A DNA stretch of 64,000 nucleotides from AP-15 sp963845735 (GTDB taxonomy: Bacteria; Pseudomonadota; Alphaproteobacteria; ATCC43930; CGMCC-115725), in contig CAWJTR010000008.1 in the NCBI GenBank assembly GCA_963845735.1, positions 124,001-188,000 of the forward strand, given 5' to 3'. How positions within the stretch are numbered: the stretch's first letter is position 1; each line of letters begins with the position of its first letter. Shown here in pieces: positions 46,039 through 56,951 of the stretch. The position numbers and the translations under genes were made by a program. The notes beneath the pieces are model-generated. The model made no database searches and was not told where the DNA came from. It saw only the letters and a program-made list of their open reading frames with translations.

Positions 46039-47086
46039 ATGCGGTTCGGCCTGTTCGGCAGTGCGGCGGCAAGGCGCGGCGGTCCTGAATTCGACAGCGC
46101 AGAGGGTTATCGCGACTTCATCGAGTACAATATCGAAGCCGAGGCGCTCGGCTTTCACAGCACCTTTGTCGTCGAGCACCATTTCACCGGGTATGGCCAG
46201 GTCTCCGCGACGATCAATTTGTTGACCTGGCTCGGTGCCCGCACGCGGCATTTGCAACTCGGCACGGCGGTCATGGTTTTGCCATGGCATAACCCGGTGC
46301 TGCTGGCCGAGCAGGCGGCGACCCTCGATCTCTTGTCCGGCGGAAGGCTCGATTTCGGCATCGGCAAGGGTTATCGCTACAACGAGTTCGCCGGGTTCTG
46401 CATACCGATGGACGAGGCCGATGAGCGCTTCGACGAGTCGCTTGACGTGATCATCAGGGCATGGACTGCCGATGAGCCGTTCTCGCACCGGGGCAAGCAT
46501 TGGCAATTCGACAACATCGTTGTCGAGCCACCGACCGCGCAAAAGCCGCATCCGCCGATCTGGATGGGTGCCGGCAGCGAGCGCTCGATCCGCCGGGTCG
46601 CCGCGCAGGGCTACAATCTGTTGCTCGGCCAATACGCCTCGCCCGCCGACGTCGCGGCCAACGTCGCGATCTATAGAACCGAGGTCGAGGCTCGCGGGCG
46701 CAGCTTCGACCCGACGCAGGTGGCGGTGACCCGCGCCTTCTTTGTCTGCGACAGCGCCAGCCGAACGGGAAGCGGCGATGGAGCGCCGGCTAGCTAATCG
46801 GGTGCGGCAATTAAAGCTCGCGACTACACCCGACGGCACCGTGCATGGCGGCCCCGACCGCGCCACCGGCGATCCGCGCGCGGTCAACGAAATCAGCGCA
46901 ATGTACGGTAACGCCGATCATATCGCCGGGCGGCTCGAGCAGCTGCGGGCCGCCGGCGCCGGCTATGTGCTGGTCAATGGCGGCGGATCGGGCGGGGGAG
47001 CGCGCGGCCGCACCAGCCTGCGCCGCTTCGCCCGCGAGGTCATGCCGCACTTCACCGAGGGGCCGGCCAAGCGAGTCGCCGTGTAG
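46039..47086 (+). CDS. LLM-class flavin-dependent oxidoreductase, frameshifted
   Basis: N-terminal frame: FIEYNIEAEALGFHSTFVVE, HHFTGYGQVSATINLLTWLG, TLDLLSGGRLDFGIGKGYRY, HPPIWMGAGSERSIRRVAAQ. Near 46759 one extra A shifts it; the second frame continues AEREAAMERRLANRVRQLKL, EISAMYGNADHIAGRLEQLR and AAGAGYVLVNGGGSG. Together about 349 residues, a complete bacterial-luciferase-like flavin enzyme with the VVEHHF and GRLDFGIGxGY elements. Substrate unknown. It is the third member of the superfamily in the window (with 2-377 and 25820-26674). Confidence 0.87.
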
Positions 47087-47106
47087 CGTCGTCTAAGGAC
47101 GTTTGA

Positions 47107-47706
47107 TTTCCTGATCGCCACTCTTCCGTCGGTGCGTGGCGAGCGGCCAGTGCAATCCTGCTTGGCCCGCACACCTGGATAGATTTCGTCGATCGGTTGG
47201 TTGTGCAGCGTCAATTTATGGAATCGCGTGTCGCCGCATGGTCTTGGATGCCGACCGCATTCGCGATGATGCGGCTCATCGGCGCCACTCCGCCGGCCGC
47301 CTACTTAATTCAGGGGCTCTCGACGATTTGCGCCGCGATTGCGATTGCGATCCTGTGGCGTGAGCGATGCCCGATCTGCATGAAAGCCGCGGGACTGGCG
47401 ATCGCATCCTTTCTCGCGACCCCATATGCCTGGGACTACGACGCGGTGGCCTTGATGTTCGCGGCTGCATGGCTCGCCAAGGACGCCGCCGAGACGGGTT
47501 TCCATCCATGGGAGAAAATCACTGTGCTGGTTCTGCTTACGCTCCCGACGCTATCGATGATACCGGCGAAGCTGTTCGACTTCCAAATCGCACCGATCCT
47601 CTTATGGCTGTCGCTGGCAGTCGTCATGCGACGCGCGCTGAACTGGCGCTTTCGGGCATGGCGGTCCCGGACTATCGGCGATCCTGCGCCTCAATCAACG
47701 GCCTAA
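47107..47706 (+). pseudogene. C-terminal fragment of a GT87/DUF2029-like membrane glycosyltransferase
   Basis: The frame reads ILLGPHTWIDFVDRLVVQRQ, SWMPTAFAMMRLIGATPPAA, AAGLAIASFLATPYAWDYDA and IAPILLWLSLAVVMRRALNW. The 'MPTxFAxxRLxG' and 'LATPYxWDYD' segments are the C-terminal signature of GT87 mannosyltransferase-like proteins. The N-terminal two-thirds, including the catalytic Asp region, are missing; an in-frame stop at 47104-47106 precedes it. It ends overlapping the convergent molybdenum-cofactor gene by 12 bp. Confidence 0.6.
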
Positions 47707-49362
47707 CCGCCGGCCTCGGTCTACGCCCGGCTTGCCTTTAGCTTGCAGGGCGGCAAGCGCTTCGGGGGTGTCGATATCGACGAGGATCGCGTCGTCGTCC
47801 ATTTCGACTTCGGCAACCAGTTCGGCATGCTCGCCGATCAGATGCCGGGCCCCGACATCGCCGGCGATCTGGAACATTTCGGGAAAGAAATGTCTTGCCC
47901 ACAGCACCGGGTTGCCGCGTTTGCCGCGCCGGGTCGGCACAATGATCGCGCGGCCTTCGAGCGGGTTGAACGCCGCGAGCAGGCGATCGATATGCCGTCC
48001 GGTAACGAGCGGCATGTCTCCGAGGCAGACCAGCGCGCCGTCGAGATCAGCAGGCAGCGCGGCTATCCCGCGCCTCAGCGAGGTCGAGAGCCCGTCGGCG
48101 AAGTCGGGGTTGCGAACCCGTTCGACCGGCAGCTTGCCAAGCGCCTGGTCGACCTCGTCGGCCTTGTTGCCCAAAACGGCGATAATCGGGCGCGCTCGTG
48201 AGGCAAGGAGCCGCTGCGCCACCCGCGCCACCATCGGCACGCCGTCGATTTCAGCGAGCAGCTTGTTCGGGCCACCCATTCGCCGCGATTGACCGGCGGC
48301 GAGCAGCACGGCGCCGATGCGCGGTCCCTGCGGCTTTTCTTGCGGCGTCGGCGGCTTCGCTTCGGCGCGGGGCAGCGGGCGCGACGGAATCTCGGCTAGC
48401 AGGCCGCCGCTGCCCATGCGCATGATCTCCGCCGCGCCGACCGGCAGCCCGGCGACCAATCGTTCGAGGACCCAGTCAAAGCCGTTGACTTTCGGCGAGC
48501 GGGCGCAGCCGGGCAGCCCCAGCACAACGCGCTCGCCGACATGACCGAGCAGCAGGAGATTGCCGGGATCGACCGGCATGCCGAAATGATCGATCCTGCC
48601 GCCGGCAGCCACAATCCCCGCCGGGATCACATCGCGCCGGTCGAGGATCGCCGAGGCGCCGTGGATCAGCAAAATGTCGATCCCGTGCCCGAGCGCGTCG
48701 CGGATCCTTGCGCCGAGCTCGCCAATCGCATGGCTACAGCGCTCCTCAAAGATGAGCTTGCAGCCGAGCGCCGCGAGCCTGCCTTCGGTTACCTCGCGGG
48801 TCTTGTCGAGGATGCTTTCTTTCAGTCCGGGGAGACGAGTCTGGATCAGCCCGACCGAGCGCGGCAGGAAAGGTGCGACGCGCAGCAGCGGACCGCCCGC
48901 CGCCGCCACCTCGGCGCAGCGGCCAACCGCCTCGGCGGATGCGGCGAACGGAATGATCTTGACCGTGGCGACCATCTGCCGCGGCTCGACGACCGTGAAC
49001 GGCGCCAACGTGCCGAGCGTGATCGCCTCATCGACGAGGTTGATCCGGTCGACTCGCCCGGGCTCGAAAACCAGGAGCCCGCGAACCTTGGCAAAAAGGT
49101 TGGCGCGGCCGGTGAACGGTGTCGCCGCCTCGATCTCGGCCCCCGCTGCCGCCGCGGCGACCCGCCGCGCCGCTTCGTCCTCGCCGATATCGTCGGGTTC
49201 GAGCCGGGCGACGACAATCCGCGACAAACCGGCGGCAGCGATCAGCTCAAGGTCGTCCGCTGACAGAACGCGCGCTTTTTTGAGCGCAGTCGTCCCAAGC
49301 TTCAGGCTGTGCGCGAGGATCGCGCCTTCCGCCTCGGCGACCGGGACCTCTCCGAACCTCAT
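47695..49362 (-). CDS. MoeA/MoaB-like + MobA-like (nucleotidyltransferase) fusion protein
   Basis: 555 residues. The N-terminal part resembles a molybdopterin-binding protein (AEAEGAILAHSLKLGTTALK, DILLIHGASAILDRRDVIPA, VLGLPGCARSPKVNGFDWVL). The C-terminal 200 residues are a MobA/MocA-type NTP transferase: IGAVLLAAGQSRRMGGPNKL with the GxGxxRMG/K nucleotide loop, VPMVARVAQRLLASRARPII, VCLGDMPLVTGRHIDRLLA and GNPVLWARHFFPEM. This fusion is typical of the XdhC/MoxR/CoxE clusters, where it makes or inserts the cytidylated Mo cofactor. Its start overlaps the preceding XdhC gene (ATGA), so they are coupled. Intact. Confidence 0.9.
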   Translation of the reverse strand: MRFGEVPVAEAEGAILAHSLKLGTTALKKARVLSADDLELIAAAGLSRIVVARLEPDDIGEDEAARRVAAAAAGAEIEAATPFTGRANLFAKVRGLLVFEPGRVDRINLVDEAITLGTLAPFTVVEPRQMVATVKIIPFAASAEAVGRCAEVAAAGGPLLRVAPFLPRSVGLIQTRLPGLKESILDKTREVTEGRLAALGCKLIFEERCSHAIGELGARIRDALGHGIDILLIHGASAILDRRDVIPAGIVAAGGRIDHFGMPVDPGNLLLLGHVGERVVLGLPGCARSPKVNGFDWVLERLVAGLPVGAAEIMRMGSGGLLAEIPSRPLPRAEAKPPTPQEKPQGPRIGAVLLAAGQSRRMGGPNKLLAEIDGVPMVARVAQRLLASRARPIIAVLGNKADEVDQALGKLPVERVRNPDFADGLSTSLRRGIAALPADLDGALVCLGDMPLVTGRHIDRLLAAFNPLEGRAIIVPTRRGKRGNPVLWARHFFPEMFQIAGDVGARHLIGEHAELVAEVEMDDDAILVDIDTPEALAALQAKGKPGVDRGRRLGR

Positions 49363-50065
49363 GCCGTCTCAGCTTCCTTGCCGCGGCGGAGTATCTGGGT
49401 CATCTCGGCGACGATCGAGATCGCGACCTCGGCCGGCGATATCGCTCCGATCGCCAGCCCGACCGGCCCGTGAATGCGGGCGACATCTTCGTCGGTGAAG
49501 CCTTGCTCCTTCAATCGCGCACAGCGTCCGGCGTGGTTACGCCGCGAGCCGAGCGCGCCGATGTAAAAGCATTCCGATCGCAACGCAGCAGCCAGCGCCG
49601 GGTCGTCGAGCTTCGGGTCGTGGGTCAAGGCCACGACCGCCGAACCACGGTCCGGCTTGAGCCGTTCAAGTGCTTCGTCGGGCCACTCCGAGGTCATCTC
49701 TATTCCGGGAAAGCGCGCCTCGGTGGCGAACGATTCACGCGGGTCGATGACCGTCACGGCATAATCGGCCATCGCCAACATCTTCGCCAGCGGCTGGGCG
49801 ATATGCACCGCGCCGACGATGAAGCAGCGATGCGGCGGCGTGAGCACCTCGACAAACACCGGCCCGGCCACCGTCTCGATGGTTCGGTTGCGGCCGGTGC
49901 GCCAAGTCTCACGTACTCTGTCGAGCACCGCGTCGTCGAGCGCCAGATCGCCCTCGGCATGTTCGCCGTCGAGCAGCAATTGCCGACCCGTAGCAAGGTC
50001 GGTTGCGAGAGCGACGGAGCGGTGCTCTCGCTCTGCCGCCACGACGCGATCGAGAATGCGTCCCT

Positions 50066-50069
<4 letters not shown>
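49359..50069 (-). CDS. XdhC family protein, C-terminal (Rossmann) domain
   Basis: 236 residues from ATG 50069. VFVEVLTPPHRCFIVGAVHI, AQPLAKMLAMADYAVTVIDP, GSAVVALTHDPKLDDPALAA and FYIGALGSRRNHAGRCARLK fit the XdhC C-terminal NAD(P)-binding-like domain. It stands as a separate protein from the XdhC N-terminal domain gene just upstream; start and stop overlap as ATGA. XdhC proteins bind sulfurated Mo cofactor and deliver it to xanthine-dehydrogenase-type enzymes, here probably the large subunit at 53095-55372. Confidence 0.9.
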
Positions 50070-50382
<313 letters not shown>

Positions 50383-50386
<4 letters not shown>

Positions 50387-51661
50387 GCCGCCCTCTCCTC
50401 ATTGTGCTGCCATGCTGCGGCTGCGGCGCCGCGGCGCGCGATCGGGGCGCTCAGCACCGCGATCAGGGTTTCGAGGCTTTCAAGATTGTGCACCGGCCGG
50501 AACTCGTCGACATAGGGCATCATCGCCTTCATCCCCAGAGATTTTGGCTCGAACCCTTCGTAGCGCAACAGCGGGTTCAGCCAAATCAGCCTTCGGCACG
50601 AGCGATGCAGCCGATCCATCTCGTGAGCGAGACCGGTGCCGGCATCGCGATCGAGCCCGTCGGTAATCAACAGGACGATGGCTCCCTGGCCCAACAGGCG
50701 CCGTGACCACAGCCGGTTGAACTCGGCGATCGAGTGGCCGATGCGGGTCCCGCCCGACCAGTCGGCGACCGCCTCGCCGACCCGCTCCAACGCGAGGTCC
50801 ACGTCGCGGTGGCGCAGATAGCGGGTGATGTTGGTTAACCGCGTGCCAAAGACAAACGTGTAGACCCGGTCGCGGTCGTTGGTGACGGTGTGCATGAAAT
50901 GCAGGAAGACGCGGCTGTAGCGGCTCATCGAGCCGGAGATGTCGCATAGCACGACGAGCGGCGGCGGGCGCCGGCGCGGGCTTTTGCGCTTCAACTCGAT
51001 CAGCCCGCCCGAGCGCAGCGCCGCGCGCATTGTCGCCCGCAGATCGGCGCGGGCGCCGTGCCGGTCGGGGGCGAAGCGGCGGGTCGGGCACGTCCTGCAC
51101 CGGCAGGCGCAAACGCGCGATCGCGGCCTTGGCGCGCGCCAGCTCCTCCAAGGACATTTTCTCGAAATCCATGCTGCGCAGTTGCTCGCGGTCGGAAAAG
51201 GTCATGACCGCGTCGATCTCGGTCTCGGTCTCCTCGCTTTCGCCGGGGGGTTCCTGCTGCCGGTTCGGGTGAAGCGCTTCGGCGAGGCGCCGCGCCATCT
51301 CGGCGCCGCGATCCTCTTCGGCCTCGACCCGAATTTCAGGCAGCACCAGCCCCATCATCTTTTTCAGCAGATCGGGATTGCGCCAGAAAATGTGAAAGGC
51401 TTGGTCGAAAATCAGCCGCTGGTCCGGCCGGTTGACGAAGACCGCGTGCAATGTCCAATAGAAGTCGCGCCGGTCGGTGATCCCGACCGTCTTGACCGCC
51501 TCGACCGCGTCGATGACTTTGCCGGGGCCGACCGGCAGACCGGCCGCGCGCAAGGTGCGCGCAAAATGCATCAGATTGGCGAGCAGCGACCCGCCGGCAG
51601 ATGATAGAGAGGTAGTTGGGGCGGGCAACTTCAGGACCTCGGCGATTGCTTGTCGCTTCAA
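50383..51661 (-). CDS. CoxE-like VWA-domain protein, frameshifted
   Basis: N-terminal frame: LLANLMHFARTLRAAGLPVG, ITDRRDFYWTLHAVFVNRPD, IFDQAFHIFWRNPDLLKKMM, FSDREQLRSMDFEKMSLEEL. After one extra base near 51075 the second frame gives TRRFAPDRHGARADLRATMR and the VWA domain. That domain has the MIDAS motif CDISGSMSRYSRVFLHFMHT, GGTRIGHSIAEFNRLWSRRL and IVLLITDGLDRDAGTGLAHE. About 425 residues. CoxE with a MoxR ATPase forms a chaperone pair that inserts metal/sulfur into CO-dehydrogenase-type enzymes. Gene order here (MoxR, CoxE, XdhC, XdhC, MoeA-MobA) is the classic maturation set. Confidence 0.9.
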
Positions 51662-51780
51662 TCATTGCAATGACGCCTCGCGGTGTCATTGCGAGCGCAG
51701 CGATGCAATCTCGTATCCGATTGAACCGAGATACAAAATCGTCGGTAGAGGGTTAGGAAAAGCCATCGTTGCGTAGATCA

Positions 51781-52715
51781 TCACTCCGTCGCGGCGCCGG
51801 CTTCGGCCTTGATCTGGTCGAGCAGCCGGGCGGCTTCGCTCCCTTGGATGCGGGCGATGTCGTCCTGGTATTTGAGCAAAACGCCCAAGGTGTCGTTGAT
51901 CGCATGCGGGATAGCTCGAGCACGTCGAACTGCATCAGCGCCTCGGTCCAGTCGATTGTCTCGGCGATGCCGGGAAGCTTGAATAGATCCATCGTGCGCA
52001 GTTTTTGGACGAAGGCGACGACTTGATGCGACAGATGTTCGCTGGCGCCGGGCGCCTTGCGCTTCAGGATCTCCAGTTCCCGCGCCGCGGTCGGATAATC
52101 GACCCAATAGTAGAAACAGCGCCGCTTTAGCGCGTCGTGGATCTCGCGCGTTCGGTTTGAGGTGATGATCACGATCGGCGGGTCGGCGGCGTGGATCGTG
52201 CCGATTTCCGGGATCGTCACCTGGAAGTCGGAGAGCAGCTCGAGGAGATAGGCCTCGAATGGCTCGTCGGTGCGGTCGAGCTCGTCGATCAATAATACCG
52301 GCGCGCCCCCGAGGTTGGGCTCCAACGCCTGCAACAGCGGACGTTTGATCAGAAACCGGTCGGAGAAGATCGTGCTCTCGATTTCCGAGCGGTCCTCCTC
52401 GGCCGCCTCGGCCAGTCGGATCTCGATCATCTGGCGCGCGTAGTCCCATTCGTAGACCGCCGAGGCGACGTCGAGACCCTCGTAGCATTGCAAGCGGATC
52501 AACCGGCGCGTCAGCGCGCTCGCCAACACCTTGGCGATCTCGGTCTTGCCGACTCCGGCCTCGCCTTCGAGAAACAGCGGCCGCTTCAGATGCAACGCGA
52601 GATGTACCGCCGTCGCTAGGCTGCGGTCGGCGATGTAATCGGCGCTGCCCAGCATGGCGAGCGTGTCGTCGACCGAGGCGGGGAGTTTGGCGGCAGCGGC
52701 AACGTCCATCGACAA
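51781..52715 (-). CDS. MoxR-type AAA+ ATPase (CoxD-like), frameshifted near 3' end
   Basis: Walker A FLEGEAGVGKTEIAKVLASA, Walker B VLLIDELDRTDEPFEAYLLE, sensor segment PPIVIITSNRTREIHDALKR and RCFYYWVDYP (arginine finger region) define a MoxR-family AAA+ ATPase. Near 51910 a base seems missing; the last segment in the other frame is IPHAINDTLGVLLKYQDDIA, RIQGSEAARLLDQIKAEAGA, stop at 51781-51783. About 311 residues. Partner of the CoxE-like VWA protein immediately downstream (120 bp). Energy-dependent maturation of the molybdenum hydroxylase is the inferred job. Confidence 0.9.
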
Positions 52716-52822
52716 TGATCCAAATCAACAAGATCCCTCTCTCTACCGGGAGAGGGCAGAGCTATGCGAGCCCTGTCAATCGCGTGGGACTCTGGTGAGG
52801 CCGGCCTAGAGATCGCTCCGCC

Positions 52823-53083
52823 TCACCCCCCTTCGAGCTTGGGGATGAAGAAGACTTCGCTGCCTTGGCGCAGCGGCTGCAGGTAGCCGACCTCGTGAAT
52901 CTCGCCGTCGATGGCGACGGTGGTTTCTCCTTCGAGGTGCTCGCCAAGGCCGGGGTAGAGATGGTCCAATGCCTTGATGACGCCGCGCAGGCTTTTTGCT
53001 TCGATCTGGAATTCGCGTACACCGCCGGTGTAGCGGCGGCTGAACCCGCTCGACAAAACGACCCGCGCGGTCGGCTCAGCCAT
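52823..53083 (-). CDS. MoaD/ThiS-like small sulfur carrier
   Basis: 86 residues: MAEPTARVVLSSGFSRRYTG, FQIEAKSLRGVIKALDHLYP, HLEGETTVAIDGEIHEVGYL and QPLRQGSEVFFIPKLEGG, ending exactly in the di-glycine tail (GG-stop) required for thiocarboxylation. Beta-grasp fold expected. It lies between the large subunit gene (11 bp upstream, same strand) and the MoxR gene. A dedicated sulfur carrier for molybdopterin in this cluster is inferred; a housekeeping MoaD would more usually sit beside moaE. Confidence 0.85.
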   Translation of the reverse strand: MAEPTARVVLSSGFSRRYTGGVREFQIEAKSLRGVIKALDHLYPGLGEHLEGETTVAIDGEIHEVGYLQPLRQGSEVFFIPKLEGG

Positions 53084-53094
53084 CGCCGCGGTCC

Positions 53095-55372
53095 CTAATC
53101 CCCGGCGCCGGCATCGAGGGCGGCGCGTACTTTCGGCGGAGACATCGGCAATTCGGTCAAGCGTCTGCCGATCGCATTGTCGATGGCGTTGGCGATCGCC
53201 GCCATCGGCGGGCAGATGTTGACCTCGCCGACCCCCTTGGCGCCGAAAGGATGGGCCGGGTTCGGCACCTCGACCAGCACTGCATCGATCATCGGCACGT
53301 CCGAGGCGACCGGACACCGGTAGTCGAGGAAGCCGGCATTATCGAGGCGGCCGGACTTGTCGTAGATGTATTCTTCATTCAAGGCCCAGCCGATGCCCTG
53401 GGTGACGCCGCCTTGGATCTGTCCCTCGACATAGGAGGGATGGATCGCCTTGCCGACATCCTGCGCCGCGACAAAGCGCAATACTGTAACCTTGCCGGTC
53501 TCGGGATCGACTTCGACATCGCAGAAATGCGTCGCGAAGCCGGGCGCCATACCGCCGGCGTTGACCGATGCCTGAGCGCCGATCGGACCACCGGTCAGCG
53601 CCTTCTTCGCAGCGAGCTCTTTCAAGGGCAGTGGCTCGAAATCGCCGACATTGCTGCTGGCGGGCTTGGCTCGGCCGTCCTCCCAGACGACACCGTCGAC
53701 GTCGACGTCCCACATCACCGCCGCCCGCTTGCGCAATTCGTCGACGACCTTTTTGCTGGCGTCGACGACCGCCATGCCGGTGGCGAAGGTGACGCGCGAG
53801 CCGCCGGTCACGTGGGTGTAGCCGATCGAGGCAGTGTCGGCGACGATCGCCCGAACCTGGCTATAATCGACGCCGAGGGTTTCCGCCGCCATCAGCGCCA
53901 TCGAGGCGCGCGAGCCGCCGATATCTGGGCTGCCGGTGGCGACGACGACGGTGCCGTCCTCGTTGACCTGCACCGTGGCGCTCGAACTCGCCGCCGCCGT
54001 TGAACCAATAGCCCGAGGCCACGCCCCGGCCCTGGTTCGGACCCAGTGGCGTCTTGTACTGTGGATGGTTGATCAATGCCTCGAGGGTTTCGACATAGCC
54101 GCCATGGGCCATCTTCGGCCCATAGATCATCGTCGTGCCGGGCCGCGCCGCGTTCTTCAGGCGCAATTGCAGCGGGTCCATGCCGATCTTCTTGGCCAAT
54201 ATGTCGAGCACGCTTTCGACCGCAAAGGCCGAGATCGGCGAGCCCGGTGCGCGGTAAGCGGCCGATTTCGGCCGGTTGCTGACGACATCGTAGCCGACGG
54301 TGCGCGCATTCGGGATGTTGTACGGAGCAAAGGCGCACAGGCACGCATTCATCACCGGCGAGCCCGGGAAGGCGCCGGCTTGGAATTTGAAGACGCCGTC
54401 GGCAGCGACCAAGCTGCCGTCCTTTTTGATGCCGATCTTGACCCACATCGAGGCGCCTGAGGTCGGGCCGGAGGCTTTGAATACCTCGTCGCGGCTCATT
54501 ACGATCTTGACCGGAAGCCCCGCTTTCCTCGACAGCGCAGCCGCAACCGGTTCGAGATAGACGACCGTCTTGCCGCCAAATCCGCCGCCGATCTCGGCCG
54601 GGTTGACCCGTATGTCGCCGACCGGCAGGTTGAGCAGTTTCGCGGTCAAGGCGCGGACGACGAAATGGCCCTGGCTCGACGCCCAGATCTCGGCCTGGCC
54701 GTCAGCTTCGACGCGGGCGACGGTGGCGTGCGGCTCGATATAGGCTTGGTGCACCGCCGCAGTTTTGAATTCCTTCTCGACGATAAAATCGGCCTCGGCA
54801 AAGCCGGCGTCGAGATCGCCGATCGCGAATTCGAGGCGCTTCGAGACATTCGACGGTTTGGTCGGTGTCGGCTCGACCCCGCGGGTGATCATGTCTTCGA
54901 ACAGCAGCGGCGCGTCCGGCGCCATCGCCTCGTCGACATCGATGACATGCGGCAGCACCTCGTAGTCGATCTCGATCAGCGCCGCCGCCTCTTCGGCGAC
55001 GGATTTGCTGGCCGCGGCGACGGCGGCGACCGCGTGGCCTTCATAGAGCGCCTTTTCGCGAGCCATCACGTTGCGGGTAATGTGCCAGAAGTTCTGCGCG
55101 ACCCGCTCCGGCCCGACATATTCGAACTTATGGTCGGGAAAATCCGCAGAGGTTACGACCGCCTTGACCCCGGGCAACGCCAGCGCCTTTGACGCGTCGA
55201 TCGAGCGGATGCGCGCATGGGCGTGCGGCGAGCGGATGATCTTGCCGTAAAGCGCTCCGGCCATCGCCAAATCGGCGCCGTAGAGCGCCCGGCCGGTGAC
55301 TTTCGGCACGCCGTCCGGACGGACCGGCCGAGTTCCCACCCATTTGAAGCGCGACGGTGCGATATCGTTCAC
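53095..55372 (-). CDS. Xanthine dehydrogenase family molybdopterin-binding large subunit, frameshifted
   Basis: Starts at GTG 55372 (NDIAPSRFKWVGTRPVRPDG; AGGAGA upstream). The N-terminal frame has GVPKVTGRALYGADLAMAGA, the Mo-cofactor loop EIGGGFGGKTVVYLEPVAAA and AYRAPGSPISAFAVESVLDI. One extra G near 53985 separates it from SATVQVNEDGTVVVATGSPD, then TASIGYTHVTGGSRVTFATG, FVAAQDVGKAIHPSYVEGQI and AHPFGAKGVGEVNICPPMAA, where GVGE carries the catalytic Glu. About 758 residues. The AYRAPG loop lacks the AYRCSFR Cys of Cu-Mo CO dehydrogenase, so it is another hydroxylase. No small Fe-S or FAD subunit gene is in the window. Confidence 0.9.
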
Positions 55373-55665
55373 GGCTCTGTCTCCTGATCGTCCGGTTGAA
55401 TTCGATTTATCTCTAAGGGTCGCGCGGCGGAGGTGGAAATGCAAGCCTGCGGCGAGGCCTCATCCGTCAAAGACGAGGGTCCCGGTCCCCGCGGCGCGGA
55501 TGGCAAGGCATTTGGCGCTGGAGCGCGATCGGAGCGGGCGGCCGAGCGCGGCTATTGTCCGCTCTAGGATGGTAAAGCCGCCAGTCGAAGACTCGCCCAC
55601 GCGAAGCGACTGGCGGCGGATGATCGCCCGACGTAGCTTTAGCTTATGCCAGGCCGAGGATCACC

Positions 55666-56064
55666 ATGACCGACAACGACGCCGTACTCGCCGCCAACCT
55701 CGAATTCTACCGCGTCTTTACGGCGCGCGACGTCGCCGCCATGGACGCGCTGTGGGCGCGCCGCGCGCCCGTTGCCTGCCTCCACCCGGGATGGACGGTG
55801 CTGACCGACCGGGAGGCGATCATTTCGAGCTGGATCGCGATTCTGACGAGCCCAGACGCGCCCCGCATCGCCTGTTACGACGAGCGCGTGCTGCTTTACG
55901 GCGACACGGCCTTGGTACTGTGCGAGGAGGAGTTAGGTGGCGGCACCCTCGCCGCCAGCAACCTGTTTGTCCGCGAGGACGGCGGGTGGCGAATGGCCCA
56001 CCACCATGCCGGCCAGATCGTCCGCCGCCAGGCGGAGCGGCGTCCGCCGTCACGGCTCAATTGA
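55666..56064 (+). CDS. NTF2-like/SnoaL-like small protein
   Basis: 132 residues of the nuclear-transport-factor-2 fold: LAANLEFYRVFTARDVAAMD, ALWARRAPVACLHPGWTVLT, GGTLAASNLFVREDGGWRMA, HHHAGQIVR. The W-x(n)-HPGW segment and the final GGWRMxHHH are typical of DUF4440/SnoaL-like enzymes or ketosteroid-isomerase relatives. Cytoplasmic, role unknown. Ends overlapping the convergent amidase gene by 8 bp. Confidence 0.85.
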   Translation: MTDNDAVLAANLEFYRVFTARDVAAMDALWARRAPVACLHPGWTVLTDREAIISSWIAILTSPDAPRIACYDERVLLYGDTALVLCEEELGGGTLAASNLFVREDGGWRMAHHHAGQIVRRQAERRPPSRLN

Positions 56065-56843
56065 GCCTCGCGCCGCAGTTCGTTTCCCGATCGACGCAAG
56101 AATTCCGCGCGCTGCGGCCGGCGGGCGATGTCGTACGCGATCGCATAAAGGCTGCTTGCACCTCGGCGAGGCGCGCCGCGGTCTCGGCGTCGATCACGCC
56201 ATCGACGCGGGTGGGGCGAAAGCGCCGCTGGAAGGCGGCGACGGTCGCCTCCTCGATGGCCGGAGCCACGCAATAGCCGATTAAGCGCAAGTTCGGCGAC
56301 GGCGCGAGGGCGGTCGAGCACGGCGTCGGGCCGCTGCCGGGACGGTTCCGGCCAGATCCCGATGCCGGCACGAGCGAGACGCGGCCAGTCAAAGGCCTCG
56401 CCGGGGTCGGTCTTGCGATCGGGCGCTATATCCGAATGACCCACCACGCGATGCGGCGGGATCGGGCGTCGCGCAAGGATGTCGCGGCACAGATATTCAA
56501 CCGCGGCCATCTGCTCCTCGGGAAAGGCGCGATAGCCCCATTCGTGGCCAGGGTTGACGATTTCGATCCCGATCGAGACAAAATTGAGGTCGTGCTCGCC
56601 CTCCCAGCACGACCGCCCGGCGTGAAACGCGCGCCGCGCTTCAGGCACAAGCTGCCAGATGGCCCCGTCCTCCTCGACGACATAATGGGCACTGACCCGC
56701 GCCGCCGGATCGCACAGCCGGTTCAACGCCGCTTCGGCGCTCTGCATTCCGGTGTAATGCAACACCAGCATGTCGATCCGCGGCGGCTCGCCGCGACTTG
56801 CGTGATTAGGCGAAGGCCGTTCGCCAATAGAGTACGGGATCAT
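56057..56843 (-). CDS. N-acetylmuramoyl-L-alanine amidase (AmiD-like), frameshifted
   Basis: From ATG 56843: PSPNHASRGEPPRIDMLVLH, YTGMQSAEAALNRLCDPAAR, VSAHYVVEEDGAIWQLVPEA and RRAFHAGRSCWEGEHDLNFV, then SIGIEIVNPGHEWGYRAFPE and PPHRVVGHSDIAPDRKTDPG. The His in LVLHYT, the second His in VVGHSD and the KTDPG motif are the zinc-amidase (Amidase_2) site. Near 56290 one extra base shifts the frame; the C-terminal peptidoglycan-binding-like domain then reads NLRLIGYCVAPAIEEATVAA, FQRRFRPTRVDGVIDAETAA. About 260 residues. No clear signal peptide seen. Cleaves the MurNAc-L-Ala bond, in cell-wall recycling or turnover. Confidence 0.87.
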
Positions 56844-56951
56844 CAGGCGGCGGACGCGTCGGCTCTGACCTTCGCCGACGGGTCGCAAGCAGCGTTGAGG
56901 CGCGCTGGCCGCAGACTGCAGCACCCCAATAAAGCCCGGCAATAGAGAAAC

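Noticed and set aside
53095..55372. CoxL of aerobic Cu-Mo carbon monoxide dehydrogenase
   Set aside because: The active-site loop reads AYRAPG instead of AYRCSFR, and no CoxM or CoxS is adjacent.
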